Shown here piece by piece: positions 8,462 through 16,606 of a stretch of 64,000 nt of DNA. Within the stretch, counting starts at the first letter, position 1. Every line of letters starts with the position of its first letter. The translations under genes and the position numbers were made by a program. The stretch comes from an uncultured Atopobium sp. (GTDB taxonomy: Bacteria > Actinomycetota > Coriobacteriia > Coriobacteriales > Atopobiaceae). The DNA is taken from the NCBI GenBank assembly GCA_947252455.1, contig CAMXVQ010000001.1, positions 1-64,000 on the forward strand, read 5' to 3'. Below the pieces are notes generated by a model that saw only the letters and a list, made by a program, of their open reading frames with translations, was not told where the DNA came from and did no database searches.

Positions 8462-10018
8462 TTAGGAATTATCCACCTGAGCGGCAATATCGTCTTTTGA
8501 AATGCTTTCGGGCTTCATTTGTGGGAACAACAATACATCGCGAATAGACGGCTGGTCGCAGAACAGCATAATCATGCGGTCGATACCATATCCAATTCCG
8601 CCAGTTGGTGGCATACCATACTCAAGCGCGCGAACATAATCGTAATCGTAACCCATTGCTTCATCGTCGCCCATGCCCTTTGCCTTAACCTGTGCCATAA
8701 AGCGCTGCGCCTGGTCAACTGGGTCATTAAGCTCGGAAAATGCATTTGCGTATTCGTGACCACAAATCACAAGTTCAAAACGATCTGTTAAGCGCGGATC
8801 TTCATCTTTGCGCTTAGAAAGAGGCGAAACTTCTGCTGGATAGTCGCATACAAATGTTGGATCCTGCAGCGTTTGTTCACCCAACTCATCATAAATTTCA
8901 AAGAGTAGCTTACCTGCACCCCAGCTTTCTTCCCACGAAATCTCGTGCTTGTCGCAAAGTGCGCGCAAGTGCTCAACGGGCGTGTCCATGTTGATTTTTT
9001 CGCCCACAACCTCAGACGCAACATCGGAAAGTGCAACGCTTCGCCACGTGCCGCTCATATTAACACGCTTGTCCTGGTACGTAATAATTTCGCTTCCCTT
9101 TTCGCAGCCGCAAACATCTTGCGCAATAAGCTGGAACATTTGTTCGGTAAGCTCTTTCATACCCTGTAAATTGGAATACGCGCAATAAGCTTCCATAGAC
9201 GTAAATTCGGGGTTATGGGTAAGGTCCATACCTTCGTTTCTAAACTGACGGCCAATTTCAAAAACTCGATCCATGCCGCCAACAATCAGGCGCTTAAGCG
9301 GTAATTCCGTTGCAATTCTTAAGTAAAAATCACAGTCGAGCGCATTAAAATGCGTGGTAAACGGGCGCGCATTTGCTCCACCTAAAATTTGATGCATCAT
9401 AGGAGTTTCAACTTCAAGATAACCTTGGTTTTCCATAAAACGACGAATGAGCGAAATAATGTGGCTGCGCTTGCGAAAAACGTCGCGAACCTCGGGGTTC
9501 ATAATCAAGTCAACGTAGCGCTGACGATAACGAATTTCGCGGTCACTTAATCCGTGAAACTTTTCGGGCAAGGGGCGCACGCTTTTAGAAAGCAAAACCA
9601 GCTTGGTAACCGACACTGACAACTGTCCTCTGCGCGTACGTACAATCACGCCTGTTGCCTGAATAATATCGCCCAAATCGAGTTGCAAAAGCAAATTCCA
9701 GTCTTGCTCGCTCATATTGTTAATGCGCAAAAAGAGCTGAATGGTGCCTGTTTTATCTTCCAAAACTATAAAGCACACCTTGCCTTGACGACGATACGCC
9801 CTAATACGGCCTGCAACCGTGTAGGAATCTTCTGTAGCGGCTCCATCTTCAAGTGAGCCATACTGCGTTTCAAGATCGCGCGCGAAAGCAGTAATGGTGC
9901 TCGAAATAGGATATGGATTGATGCCTTGCTCAATAAGAGTCTTACGCTTTGCACGACGCGTGGCGCGCTCGTCATTGATAGTTGACTCCGATGAGGTTAA
10001 AGACGTAGATTCGGACAT
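8462..10018 (-). CDS. lysS: lysyl-tRNA synthetase (class II)
   Basis: Class II enzyme charging tRNA-Lys. The OB-fold anticodon domain (VAGRIRAYRRQGKVCFIVLEDKTG) precedes the catalytic core with motif 1 (RRFMENQGYLEVETPMM), motif 2 (FEIGRQFRNEGMDLTHNPEFTSMEAY) and motif 3 (GGIGYGIDRMIMLF). I chose the ATG at 10018 (518 residues) because AAGGAG lies 8 bp upstream; an open extension to 10171 has no such site and runs through the greA terminator. clpC follows by 18 bp, so lysS probably heads the long minus-strand operon. Confidence 0.96.
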   Translation of the reverse strand: MSESTSLTSSESTINDERATRRAKRKTLIEQGINPYPISSTITAFARDLETQYGSLEDGAATEDSYTVAGRIRAYRRQGKVCFIVLEDKTGTIQLFLRINNMSEQDWNLLLQLDLGDIIQATGVIVRTRRGQLSVSVTKLVLLSKSVRPLPEKFHGLSDREIRYRQRYVDLIMNPEVRDVFRKRSHIISLIRRFMENQGYLEVETPMMHQILGGANARPFTTHFNALDCDFYLRIATELPLKRLIVGGMDRVFEIGRQFRNEGMDLTHNPEFTSMEAYCAYSNLQGMKELTEQMFQLIAQDVCGCEKGSEIITYQDKRVNMSGTWRSVALSDVASEVVGEKINMDTPVEHLRALCDKHEISWEESWGAGKLLFEIYDELGEQTLQDPTFVCDYPAEVSPLSKRKDEDPRLTDRFELVICGHEYANAFSELNDPVDQAQRFMAQVKAKGMGDDEAMGYDYDYVRALEYGMPPTGGIGYGIDRMIMLFCDQPSIRDVLLFPQMKPESISKDDIAAQVDNS

Positions 10019-10113
10019 TTGATAACTCCTTAATAGCTGGTAATGCGTACGTTTACGTATTGTTGCTTGCCGTATGTGTGGCTTGCTTATGAAAACACAT
10101 GCGCTGTTAAATG

Positions 10114-10150
10114 CAAAAACGCGCCTTGAGCCGCGGGGCGCAAGGACGCG
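10114..10150 (-). terminator. intrinsic terminator after greA
   Basis: On the minus strand CGCG(T)CCTTG pairs with CAAGGCGCG around a GC-rich loop and is followed at once by TTTTTGC. It lies between the greA stop (10191) and the lysS start (10018), so it separates the two transcription units. Confidence 0.75.
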
Positions 10151-10190
10151 AATGCTTATCGTATAAAACACACGAACGAATCAGTTGCAC

Positions 10191-10664
10191 CTAACGAGTA
10201 ATATTTAATATCGTGTAGGTTTTTTCTTTGCCGCTTGGGGTAGAAAAGCTTACTACATCGCCCACAACATGACCAATAAGCTCGGCGCCTGCTGGCGATT
10301 CATTTGAGATTTTATGCTCAAGAGAATCTGTTTCGGTGGTACCAACAATGGTAAAGCTGATTGACTTGCCTTTTTTATCGGAAAGCTCAACGGTAGTACC
10401 AATAGAAACGCTCAACTCACCGTCGGTGCGCTCAACCACTTTAGCAGTAGCCAAAATTTGGCGAATCTCATTAATACGCGACTCGTTGAGTGATTGCTCC
10501 TCTTTGGCGGCATCGTATTCGGAGTTTTCTGATAAGTCACCAAACCCACGTGCTTCTTTAAGGCGTTCAACAATTTCTTCGTGCTTCTCGCCCTCACGAT
10601 ACGCAAGTTCGTCAACCAACTTTTGGCGACCTTCCGGGGTAAGTATCAACTCTTTTTTATCCAT
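10191..10664 (-). CDS. greA: transcription elongation factor GreA
   Basis: GreA rescues backtracked RNA polymerase by stimulating transcript cleavage. The 157-residue product has the N-terminal coiled coil with the functional tip GFGDLSENSEYDAAKEEQ and a C-terminal FKBP-like domain (ISNESPAGAELIGHVVGDVVSF). This combination and length are diagnostic. GAGAAGG lies upstream of the ATG. Confidence 0.97.
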   Translation of the reverse strand: MDKKELILTPEGRQKLVDELAYREGEKHEEIVERLKEARGFGDLSENSEYDAAKEEQSLNESRINEIRQILATAKVVERTDGELSVSIGTTVELSDKKGKSISFTIVGTTETDSLEHKISNESPAGAELIGHVVGDVVSFSTPSGKEKTYTILNITR

Positions 10665-10760
10665 CTGCTACCTTCTCAAAAGAAACTTACAAACCATGCT
10701 CATGTGTTAGCGCACAATACTTTACCTTACACACAAAGTGCGTGACGTGCGCGAACAAGA

Positions 10761-10997
10761 CTAGTGCTCTTTGCTGTCCTCAACAACAACATCCTCTGCT
10801 TCTTGAGATTTAGCAGAGCTTTTTGCTTTTTCGTCTTTTTTATTGGTGTCATCGCTTGAATCATCAAGACCCTCGCGAACGCTTTTAACGGTTTTACCCA
10901 ATGCACTTCCGAGTTTTGGAAGATTTTTAGGCCCAAAAATAACCAAAACAATGGCTACCACAATAACAAGCTCCAAAGGACCCATACCCAGAATCAT
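10761..10997 (-). CDS. tatA: Sec-independent translocase subunit TatA
   Basis: A 78-residue TatA/TatB-family protein with one membrane helix (LELVIVVAIVLVIFGPK), the conserved hinge FGPKNLPKLGSALGKTVKSVREG and an acidic/Lys/Ser-rich C-terminal tail. The ATG at 10997 has GGAGG 6 bp upstream; an open extension to 11018 lacks a site. No tatC is visible in this window, so the partner must be elsewhere. TatA rather than TatB is favoured by size and the FGP hinge. Confidence 0.88.
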   Translation of the reverse strand: MILGMGPLELVIVVAIVLVIFGPKNLPKLGSALGKTVKSVREGLDDSSDDTNKKDEKAKSSAKSQEAEDVVVEDSKEH

Positions 10998-11162
10998 ATA
11001 TGCCTCCAATACGTCCACGTATTACACATACCTGATGTTACCTGTTTTAGCGTACAATAGTATGCGATGTACAAGTTTGCACAAGTTAGTATAGCTGAGC
11101 CAACTGCAAAATAACAATTAGATTTTATCCATTATGCCTAACATAAGGAGTTTTCTTTAATA

Positions 11163-12065
11163 ATGCACAATATACTTACATCACTTCTTACGATAAGCGG
11201 TTGGACTTGTGTAGTGAGCACAGGTATATTGGCACTATTTTACCTTATCTTACGAATGCGTGGGGCCCATCTCTTCATAAAAAGTAAATTTGGCCCCGTG
11301 CTGATTTTTGATTCACAAGATAAACAAAAAACGCCCATTAGGTTGTTGAACGTAGGTAACAAATTTCAGTCGGTATGCTACCTGCAAAAAGAGCTGCGCT
11401 ATAAACTGGTATGCATCTATCATCAGTACATGATGCAAGTGGTAGAGCTTGCACATAAAGAATCAGGTAAAGCGCTCGTTATAGGCGCAGGAGGTTATTC
11501 CCTCCCCAAATGGATGTGGGCGCACTACCCAAACATGCAGGTGAGTGTGGTAGAAATTGATCCTGTTATTACAAAACTTGCCAAACGATTTTTCTTTTTA
11601 CAACAAACGCTTGATACCTTTTGCAAAAACTCATATCAAGAGCTCAACTATCCTGCGTGCCTAGAGGAGCAGCAACTAAGCACATGTCGCGCGCGCATTA
11701 TCCATGCCGATGGTGTGCATTATCTACAACACACTCAAGAAACCTACGACGTAATCATTAACGATGCGTTTGCTGGAAAAAACGCACTGATCTCGCTTGC
11801 AAATCAAGAGGGCGCGCGCTTACTTAAAAGCCGCCTGCGCGCAGACGGCGTGTATTTAGCTAATATCATTTCCCCACTTGACATGTCTTCTGGCAGTATT
11901 TTGCATAAGGTTATTGCTTCTATGCAAACACAATTTGCCTACGTGTATCTCATTCCCGAAGACGAAGAAGATCCTCGTGTTGTAGCTAACAACGTGTTAG
12001 TTGCCAGCAATTTAGCGTTAAAGATTGCAAAATCCTACCGCGTGGAGTCTTTGCTCTCGTGCTAA
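11163..12065 (+). CDS. spermidine-synthase-like SAM-dependent methyltransferase-fold protein with N-terminal membrane segment
   Basis: An N-terminal hydrophobic helix (about residues 10-30, LTISGWTCVVSTGILALFYLI) precedes a Rossmann-type aminopropyl/methyltransferase fold. KALVIGAGGYSLPKWM is motif I, VSVVEIDPVITKLAKRFF is the acidic motif II, and ARIIHADGVHYL plus YDVIINDAFAG match the spermidine synthase pattern. It lacks the canonical N-terminal beta-domain of a true SpeE, so it is a SpeE-like family member whose substrate I cannot name. AAGGAG lies about 13 bp before the ATG. It diverges from tatA and converges with tadA. Confidence 0.75.
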   Translation: MHNILTSLLTISGWTCVVSTGILALFYLILRMRGAHLFIKSKFGPVLIFDSQDKQKTPIRLLNVGNKFQSVCYLQKELRYKLVCIYHQYMMQVVELAHKESGKALVIGAGGYSLPKWMWAHYPNMQVSVVEIDPVITKLAKRFFFLQQTLDTFCKNSYQELNYPACLEEQQLSTCRARIIHADGVHYLQHTQETYDVIINDAFAGKNALISLANQEGARLLKSRLRADGVYLANIISPLDMSSGSILHKVIASMQTQFAYVYLIPEDEEDPRVVANNVLVASNLALKIAKSYRVESLLSC

Positions 12066-12122
12066 GCGTGTAAAAATGTATCGGGTCTTTCGCCCATCAT
12101 GTGCGCAAAGACTCAAACTACG

Positions 12123-12761
12123 CTAGTCATGCGCACGCTTATGTTTGAAAAACTGTTGCAGAAGATTTGCACTTTCATCAGCCAAAACGCCGCCTTTTAG
12201 CTCAAAGGAGTGATTAAGCCTAAAATCATTGCTTACGTTATACAGGCTTCCGCAAGCTCCTGCTTTTTGATCGTATGCACCAAAAACGCAGCGTGCAATG
12301 CGCGCGTTGAGCATAAGACCTGCGCACATAAGACAAGGCTCAAGCGTTACATATACACAGCAGTGCTCAAGATGCCATGAATCAAGCTTCTTTGCTGCTT
12401 GCAACATGGCAATAAATTCTGCATGATCGCTAGGGTTGTGGCTGTGTTGGCGTAAATTATGTGCTGCCGAAAGTATGGTATTGTTGCAAACAACAACCGC
12501 TCCAATAGGGACCTCTTGCTCTAAAGCTGCTTTTTGAGCCTGTGCAAGGGCGCATTGCATATAGTATGTGTCAAGGTCGCAAAAATCCTCGGCGTCACAT
12601 GGATTCGGATGTGTTGTCGTATCAGGCGCCGTAGCAGCCAATGTATCAAACGCGCGCGAGTCGTACACATGGTGCAACGGCTGCTTGCAGTCAGCATGCG
12701 TACGCTGTAAAAGCGTCTCATTGGTTGTTGTGTTATTAGAACAAGAGCTCGTGTGTGTCAT
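12123..12761 (-). CDS. tadA: tRNA-specific adenosine deaminase TadA
   Basis: The enzyme makes inosine at position 34 of tRNA-Arg(ACG). The zinc-dependent deaminase core is complete: NPSDHAEFIAM contains the HAE motif with the catalytic Glu, and TLEPCLMCAG gives the PCxxC zinc ligands; FGAYDQKAGACGSLYN follows as usual. With the ATG at 12761 (AAGGAA 8 bp upstream) the protein is 212 residues, about 60 longer than typical. The extra N terminus is Thr/Asn/His/Cys-rich and of no recognised domain. Confidence 0.92.
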   Translation of the reverse strand: MTHTSSCSNNTTTNETLLQRTHADCKQPLHHVYDSRAFDTLAATAPDTTTHPNPCDAEDFCDLDTYYMQCALAQAQKAALEQEVPIGAVVVCNNTILSAAHNLRQHSHNPSDHAEFIAMLQAAKKLDSWHLEHCCVYVTLEPCLMCAGLMLNARIARCVFGAYDQKAGACGSLYNVSNDFRLNHSFELKGGVLADESANLLQQFFKHKRAHD

Positions 12762-12987
12762 CGATAATTCCTTACAAATTTTTCCCCAAAACGGCACGTC
12801 ATTTTGCGGCAAGAGCAAGCACATAGCATGCGTGCAAGCTTCGTATCCTTAAATTTTACACGAAAATCAAAAAGATATAAGTTTTTGTACACTTATAGAG
12901 CTTAATGTTGTACACTATAAAAGCTGTGCAAGAGCTTATGTACTCATTTCGTTTTGTTCATCGCACGTACAAAAGCTAGGCAGCTAC

Positions 12988-13078
12988 GGAGGGGTGGCAG
13001 AGTGGTCGAATGCGGCGGTCTTGAAAACCGTTGAGCGGCAACCCCGTTCCGAGGGTTCGAATCCCTCCCCCTCCGCCA
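12988..13078 (+). tRNA. tRNA-Ser (TGA)
   Basis: A complete class II tRNA with encoded CCA. GGAGGGG pairs with CCCCTCC at the acceptor stem, the anticodon stem GCGGT/ACCGT closes the loop CTTGAAA with anticodon TGA, a long variable arm follows and the T loop reads GTTCGAATC. The 163 bp before it hold no gene. Confidence 0.97.
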
Positions 13079-13360
13079 TTTTTACTCAATCACGTTTACA
13101 CAAATTTTTTGCAATATTCCCAGATTAACGTGCAGTTGTTTGCGCGCGCAAATCGCGTATAAAGTGCACGCAAATCGCACGTAAATTACGTTTTAATGCC
13201 TATGCACTTCATATAACCTGTATTTCATCAGCCGCTCCATCTTGCGTTGTTAGATTACTTCGTAACCATATGCCGCATCTCAAAACTGCTCAGCAACGTG
13301 TATAATAAAGATTTATGTACAACAAAATTATCAAACACAACAAGGCGAACAGGAGATACC
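13079..13360. other. gene-free leader between tRNA-Ser and lemA
   Basis: About 280 bp with no supported gene. It holds repeated GCGCGCAAATCGCG / GCACGCAAATCGCACG-like stretches around 13142-13185 and presumably the lemA promoter. The open frame upstream of the lemA ATG from 13247 has no ribosome-binding site, so I leave it out. Confidence 0.5.
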
Positions 13361-13915
13361 ATGCCTGAAACACTTATAATTGTCGGCATAATTGTGGTTG
13401 TGCTGCTTATTGCAGTTATGATGTATAACCACATTGTCCAGCTGAACAACCGTTGCGACAACGCATGGCAAACTATTGATACGCAGCTTCAACGTAGAAA
13501 TGATCTTATTCCTAATCTCGTTGAAACCGTAAAAGGCTACGCCACGCACGAATCTAAGACGCTTGAAAACGTTATTGCCGCACGTGCAGCTGTTAACAGC
13601 GCAGCTACTCCCGTAGAAAAGATGGATGCTTCTAACACCCTTACGCAAACACTTGGTCATTTGTTTGCCGTTGCAGAAAGCTACCCCGACCTTAAAGCAA
13701 ATGCCAATTTTCAGCAGCTTCAATCTCAGCTAAGCGATACCGAAGATAAAATTAGCTATGCGCGCATGAGCTTTAATGACTGTGTGCTTATGTTTAATAA
13801 CGCCATAACCACGTTTCCTGGCGTTATTTTTGCAGGACTTTTCCACTTTGACAAACGCGAAGGCTTTGTTGTTACAAGCGAAAGCGCACGCAATGTTCCT
13901 GAGGTAAAGTTTTAA
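13361..13915 (+). CDS. lemA: LemA family protein
   Basis: The 184-residue product starts with one membrane helix (LIIVGIIVVVLLIAVMMY). The LemA signature follows: YNHIVQLNNRCDNAWQTIDTQLQRRNDLIPNLVETVKGYATHE (43-residue stretch, key residues NxxxxAWxxIDxQLxRRxDLIPNLVE), then YPDLKANANFQQLQ and the FPGVIFAGLF segment near the C terminus. Cytoplasmic coiled-coil protein of unknown biochemical role, anchored by its N terminus. AGGAG lies 6 bp before the ATG at 13361. Confidence 0.92.
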   Translation: MPETLIIVGIIVVVLLIAVMMYNHIVQLNNRCDNAWQTIDTQLQRRNDLIPNLVETVKGYATHESKTLENVIAARAAVNSAATPVEKMDASNTLTQTLGHLFAVAESYPDLKANANFQQLQSQLSDTEDKISYARMSFNDCVLMFNNAITTFPGVIFAGLFHFDKREGFVVTSESARNVPEVKF

Positions 13916-13968
13916 TTGCCTCTTAAAAGCGTTGCCACTTAACAAACGCCGCTAACATAGCTTACAAA

Positions 13969-14003
13969 TACGCCCCTTGTTCTTAAAACAAGGGGCGTTC
14001 TTT
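13969..14003. terminator. strong bidirectional terminator between lemA and the transketolase operon
   Basis: The arms ACGCCCCTTGTT and AACAAGGGGCGT form a perfect 12-bp stem with a CTTAA loop. TCTTT follows on the plus strand and ATTTGT on the minus strand. It separates the convergent lemA and transketolase genes. Confidence 0.85.
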
Positions 14004-14063
14004 GCACGAAAGCTATCTTAAGAGAGTCGTATTATAAAACGAACAATGTAACAAATGCCCAAG

Positions 14064-15026
14064 TTAGTGAGCAAGCAAAGCGTTAACCGTCTTTACCACA
14101 TCTGAAGCACAAAGGCCAAACTCTTTTTGAAGCCAATTGGCAGTGCCAACTTGACCAAACTGCTCGTTTACACCAATACGCTTAAATGGGACACATACTT
14201 GCGCTTCTACAAGAGTTTCGGCAACACTTGATCCCAAACCACCGTTAACACTATGATTTTCAAAAGTTACTACAGCGCGTTTACCTGCAGCTTCGCTTAA
14301 CACAAGCTCTTTATCAAGCGGCTTAATGCAAAACATGTCAATAACTTCTACCGACAAGCCTTGTTTTTCTAATTCTTCTGCAGCATCGAGCGCATCTTTA
14401 ACCAGCTGACCAGCGCTTATGATAAGAACGTCACTACCTTTTTGAAGAACATTTCCGCGTCCAAGCTCAAAGGTAGAACCACTCTCATAAATGCTGTACG
14501 AGGCTTTTCTTCCCGAGCGTACGTAGTGCACACCTTCCAAAGTTGCAAACGTGCGGATAATCCACTCCATTTGTACGGGATCTGCCGCATCGGTAACAAC
14601 CGAACCCGGAATCATGCGCATAAGCGCTATATCTTCCCAGGTTGTGTGCGTTCCTCCGTTAGCCCCTACGGTAAAGCCAGGGTCGGAACCCCAAATATTG
14701 ATAGTGTTGTGCGCATATCCACCCGACAGATAAATTTGGTCAAAGCATCTACGCGTAGCAAAAGGCCCAAAGGTGTGACAAAATGGAATATACCCCTCAG
14801 ACGACATGCCCGCCGCTATACCCATCATGTTTTGCTCGGCAATACCCACTTCTACAAACTGCTCGGGGCGTTCTTTTTGAATTTTAAGCGTTCCGCTTGC
14901 GCCACCTAAATCTGCATCAAAACATAAAATACGATCATTTGCTTTCATCAGGTCAAGCAGTGTATCAACAACCGTGTCACGATAAGGTTTTCCTGCGCTT
15001 CTACAATCTTTTGCAAGTTTAAACAT
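14064..15026 (-). CDS. transketolase, C-terminal subunit (split enzyme)
   Basis: This carries the pyrimidine-binding and C-terminal domains of a two-gene transketolase. GGASGTLKIQKERPEQFVEVGIAEQNMMGIAAGM contains the conserved catalytic Glu of the E-Q-N motif. The C-terminal domain (VEVIDMFCIKPLDKELVL, then VTFENHSVNGGLGSSVAE) is complete. It follows the N-terminal subunit by 28-29 bp and ends locus 1 (IIA-IIC-IIB-tktN-tktC). Split transketolases include general TktAB and apulose-4-phosphate transketolase AptAB; which one this is cannot be told by eye. Confidence 0.9.
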   Translation of the reverse strand: MFKLAKDCRSAGKPYRDTVVDTLLDLMKANDRILCFDADLGGASGTLKIQKERPEQFVEVGIAEQNMMGIAAGMSSEGYIPFCHTFGPFATRRCFDQIYLSGGYAHNTINIWGSDPGFTVGANGGTHTTWEDIALMRMIPGSVVTDAADPVQMEWIIRTFATLEGVHYVRSGRKASYSIYESGSTFELGRGNVLQKGSDVLIISAGQLVKDALDAAEELEKQGLSVEVIDMFCIKPLDKELVLSEAAGKRAVVTFENHSVNGGLGSSVAETLVEAQVCVPFKRIGVNEQFGQVGTANWLQKEFGLCASDVVKTVNALLAH

Positions 15027-15054
15027 TATTCCTCACTCTCCGTAGCTACTCATA

Positions 15055-15990
15055 TTAAGAAAGATTTTGCGTGGCGCAAGAACTTTCACCATCATCTAAG
15101 CCACTGCAAGCGCAAGGAAGACTTTCTCCTTCAAGCGCAAAGGCAAGCGCAGCAATTTCTTGGTCAAAGCGCGCAATTGCTTCATCGGTAGCTTTATTGA
15201 TTTCGTCGTTATTCCACTTCATCGAGTGATTCATTTCGGTTTCTTCAAAGTAAGGAACACCAGCACCTTTAATGGTGTCAAGCACAATAGCATTGGCTTG
15301 ATTGTGCTGGTCTTTTGCACGAGTAATTGCCTCATCAAGCGCAATAATATCTTGACCATTAACCTTTTGTGTATAAAAACCAAAGGCGCGCATTTTGTCT
15401 ACATAGTCAAACGGTTCAAGAATGTCTTTAGTTCTACCATCTAACTGCTTTTTGTTGTCGTCTATAAACACAATACAGCGATCAAGGCGATGCGCAGCAA
15501 TGAACTCAAACGCTTCCCAACACTGACCTTCGTTAAGCTCGCCGTCACCTACAAAAAGATAGGTATTACGGGAAGAATGCTTCTTCTTAAGAGCATAGGC
15601 AATACCTGCTGCAAGCGAAGTCCCCTGACCCAAAGAACCAGTTGTTGCATCAACACCAGGTGTTTTAAGACGATCGGTATGAGAAGGTAGGCGTGTTCCG
15701 CCATCATTTAAGGTAAAGAGCCATTCCTTAGGGAAGAATCCACGCTCGGCAAGTGTTGAATACATAACGGGACCTGCGTGTCCTTTTGACAAAACAATAC
15801 GATCTCTGTCTTCCCAGTGAGGATCATCGGGGCGATGGCGTAAATGTTTAGCATAAAGCACAGCATAAGCGTCGGCTAATGAAAGCGAACCACCAACATG
15901 TCCGTAACCTCTGTGCTGAAGCATGGCAAGTACGTCACGACGAATTTTTGTTGCTAAAAGCTTAATTTTTTTATATTCCCTATCCTCCAC
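15055..15990 (-). CDS. transketolase, N-terminal subunit (split enzyme)
   Basis: The thiamine-diphosphate-binding half: HRGYGHVGGSLSLADAYAVLY, then VLSKGHAGPVMYSTLAERG, and TLFVGDGELNEGQCWEAFEF-type TPP motif (here FVGDGELNEGQCWEAFEF with the GDG...N spacing). I chose a GTG at 15990 because CAGGAG lies 8 bp upstream; the frame is open to a GTG at 16011. The 311-residue length suits a split N-terminal subunit. The gene follows PTS IIB by about 85 bp, linking the imported sugar to the non-oxidative pentose phosphate pathway. Confidence 0.88.
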   Translation of the reverse strand: MEDREYKKIKLLATKIRRDVLAMLQHRGYGHVGGSLSLADAYAVLYAKHLRHRPDDPHWEDRDRIVLSKGHAGPVMYSTLAERGFFPKEWLFTLNDGGTRLPSHTDRLKTPGVDATTGSLGQGTSLAAGIAYALKKKHSSRNTYLFVGDGELNEGQCWEAFEFIAAHRLDRCIVFIDDNKKQLDGRTKDILEPFDYVDKMRAFGFYTQKVNGQDIIALDEAITRAKDQHNQANAIVLDTIKGAGVPYFEETEMNHSMKWNNDEINKATDEAIARFDQEIAALAFALEGESLPCACSGLDDGESSCATQNLS

Positions 15991-16075
15991 GGAACACTCC
16001 TGTTCTATCACTGTTTTGCACGCTCTATATATCTAGCTGTTATAAAAATTGAATTATTTACCCACAAAACAACGA

Positions 16076-16357
16076 TTATCCGATATGTTGTGCCAGCTTT
16101 TGTTCAAGCTCTGCCTTGTCTAAAATATTTATAAGAACTACTTTTTTCTCATCGGGAATACCTTGCATAAAATCCTTTAAATCATTACCGACAATAAATA
16201 AATCGGCAGCTTGAGGATTGATGTCAGAAATGGTAGTATGATCAACTTCAATTTCGGGATGACCAAGCTTTTTAACAGCGTCTTCCGCATTCATATGAAC
16301 GATAAGGCTTGAACCCAATCCGGAACCGCAACAACATAAAATCTTATGTACACTCAT
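16076..16357 (-). CDS. PTS system IIB component, ascorbate/lactose-type (locus 1)
   Basis: A 93-residue cytoplasmic phosphotransfer protein. ILCCCGSGLGSSLIVHM contains the P-loop with the phospho-accepting cysteine (the last Cys of CCC precedes GSGLGSS). DLFIVGNDLKDFM fits the IIB fold of the ascorbate/SgaB family. AAGGGG lies before the ATG. It is separated from its IIC gene by about 250 bp holding a terminator-like hairpin. The substrate is unknown. Confidence 0.88.
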   Translation of the reverse strand: MSVHKILCCCGSGLGSSLIVHMNAEDAVKKLGHPEIEVDHTTISDINPQAADLFIVGNDLKDFMQGIPDEKKVVLINILDKAELEQKLAQHIG

Positions 16358-16529
16358 AGCAACCCCTTACAATGTACTTGGACGCCCTCTACACCTACCG
16401 TATCACAGGGCTGTAACCTTATTACACTATTATTATCTCTGAACTTTATTGAACACATGTTTGCACTTACGGTAAACAGAGATATAACACAATACATTTG
16501 TAGGCTTGTACCTTTATAAGCCCACCGAT

Positions 16530-16559
16530 AAAACAAGCGAGGCCAGCTGACCTCGCTTG
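16530..16559 (-). terminator. terminator-like hairpin between PTS IIC and IIB (locus 1)
   Basis: CAAGCGAGG (16534-16542) and CCTCGCTTG (16551-16559) form a perfect 9-bp stem. On the minus strand the stem is followed by TTTTATC, so it should stop or attenuate transcripts leaving IIC before IIB. A second promoter may lie between it and the IIB start. Confidence 0.75.
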
Positions 16560-16606
16560 ATGTTAAACAATCGCCAAATCTTTCTTAGCGCCGCTGTAAC
16601 ACTTTC

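Noticed and set aside
12066..12122. Hairpin-like GTCTTT...AAAGAC between the methyltransferase-like gene and tadA
   Set aside because: The stem is short and bulged and no T run follows closely on either strand, so a terminator call is not supported.
12885..12921. TTGTAC...TATAAA as a tRNA-Ser promoter
   Set aside because: Two overlapping TTGTACAC-like copies give spacings of about 20 or 25 bp, outside the normal range; I could not settle on a credible -35/-10 pair.
13142..13185. CRISPR-like repetition of GCGCGCAAATCGCG / GCACGCAAATCGCACG
   Set aside because: Copies are short, imperfect and not separated by regular unique spacers; no cas gene is present.
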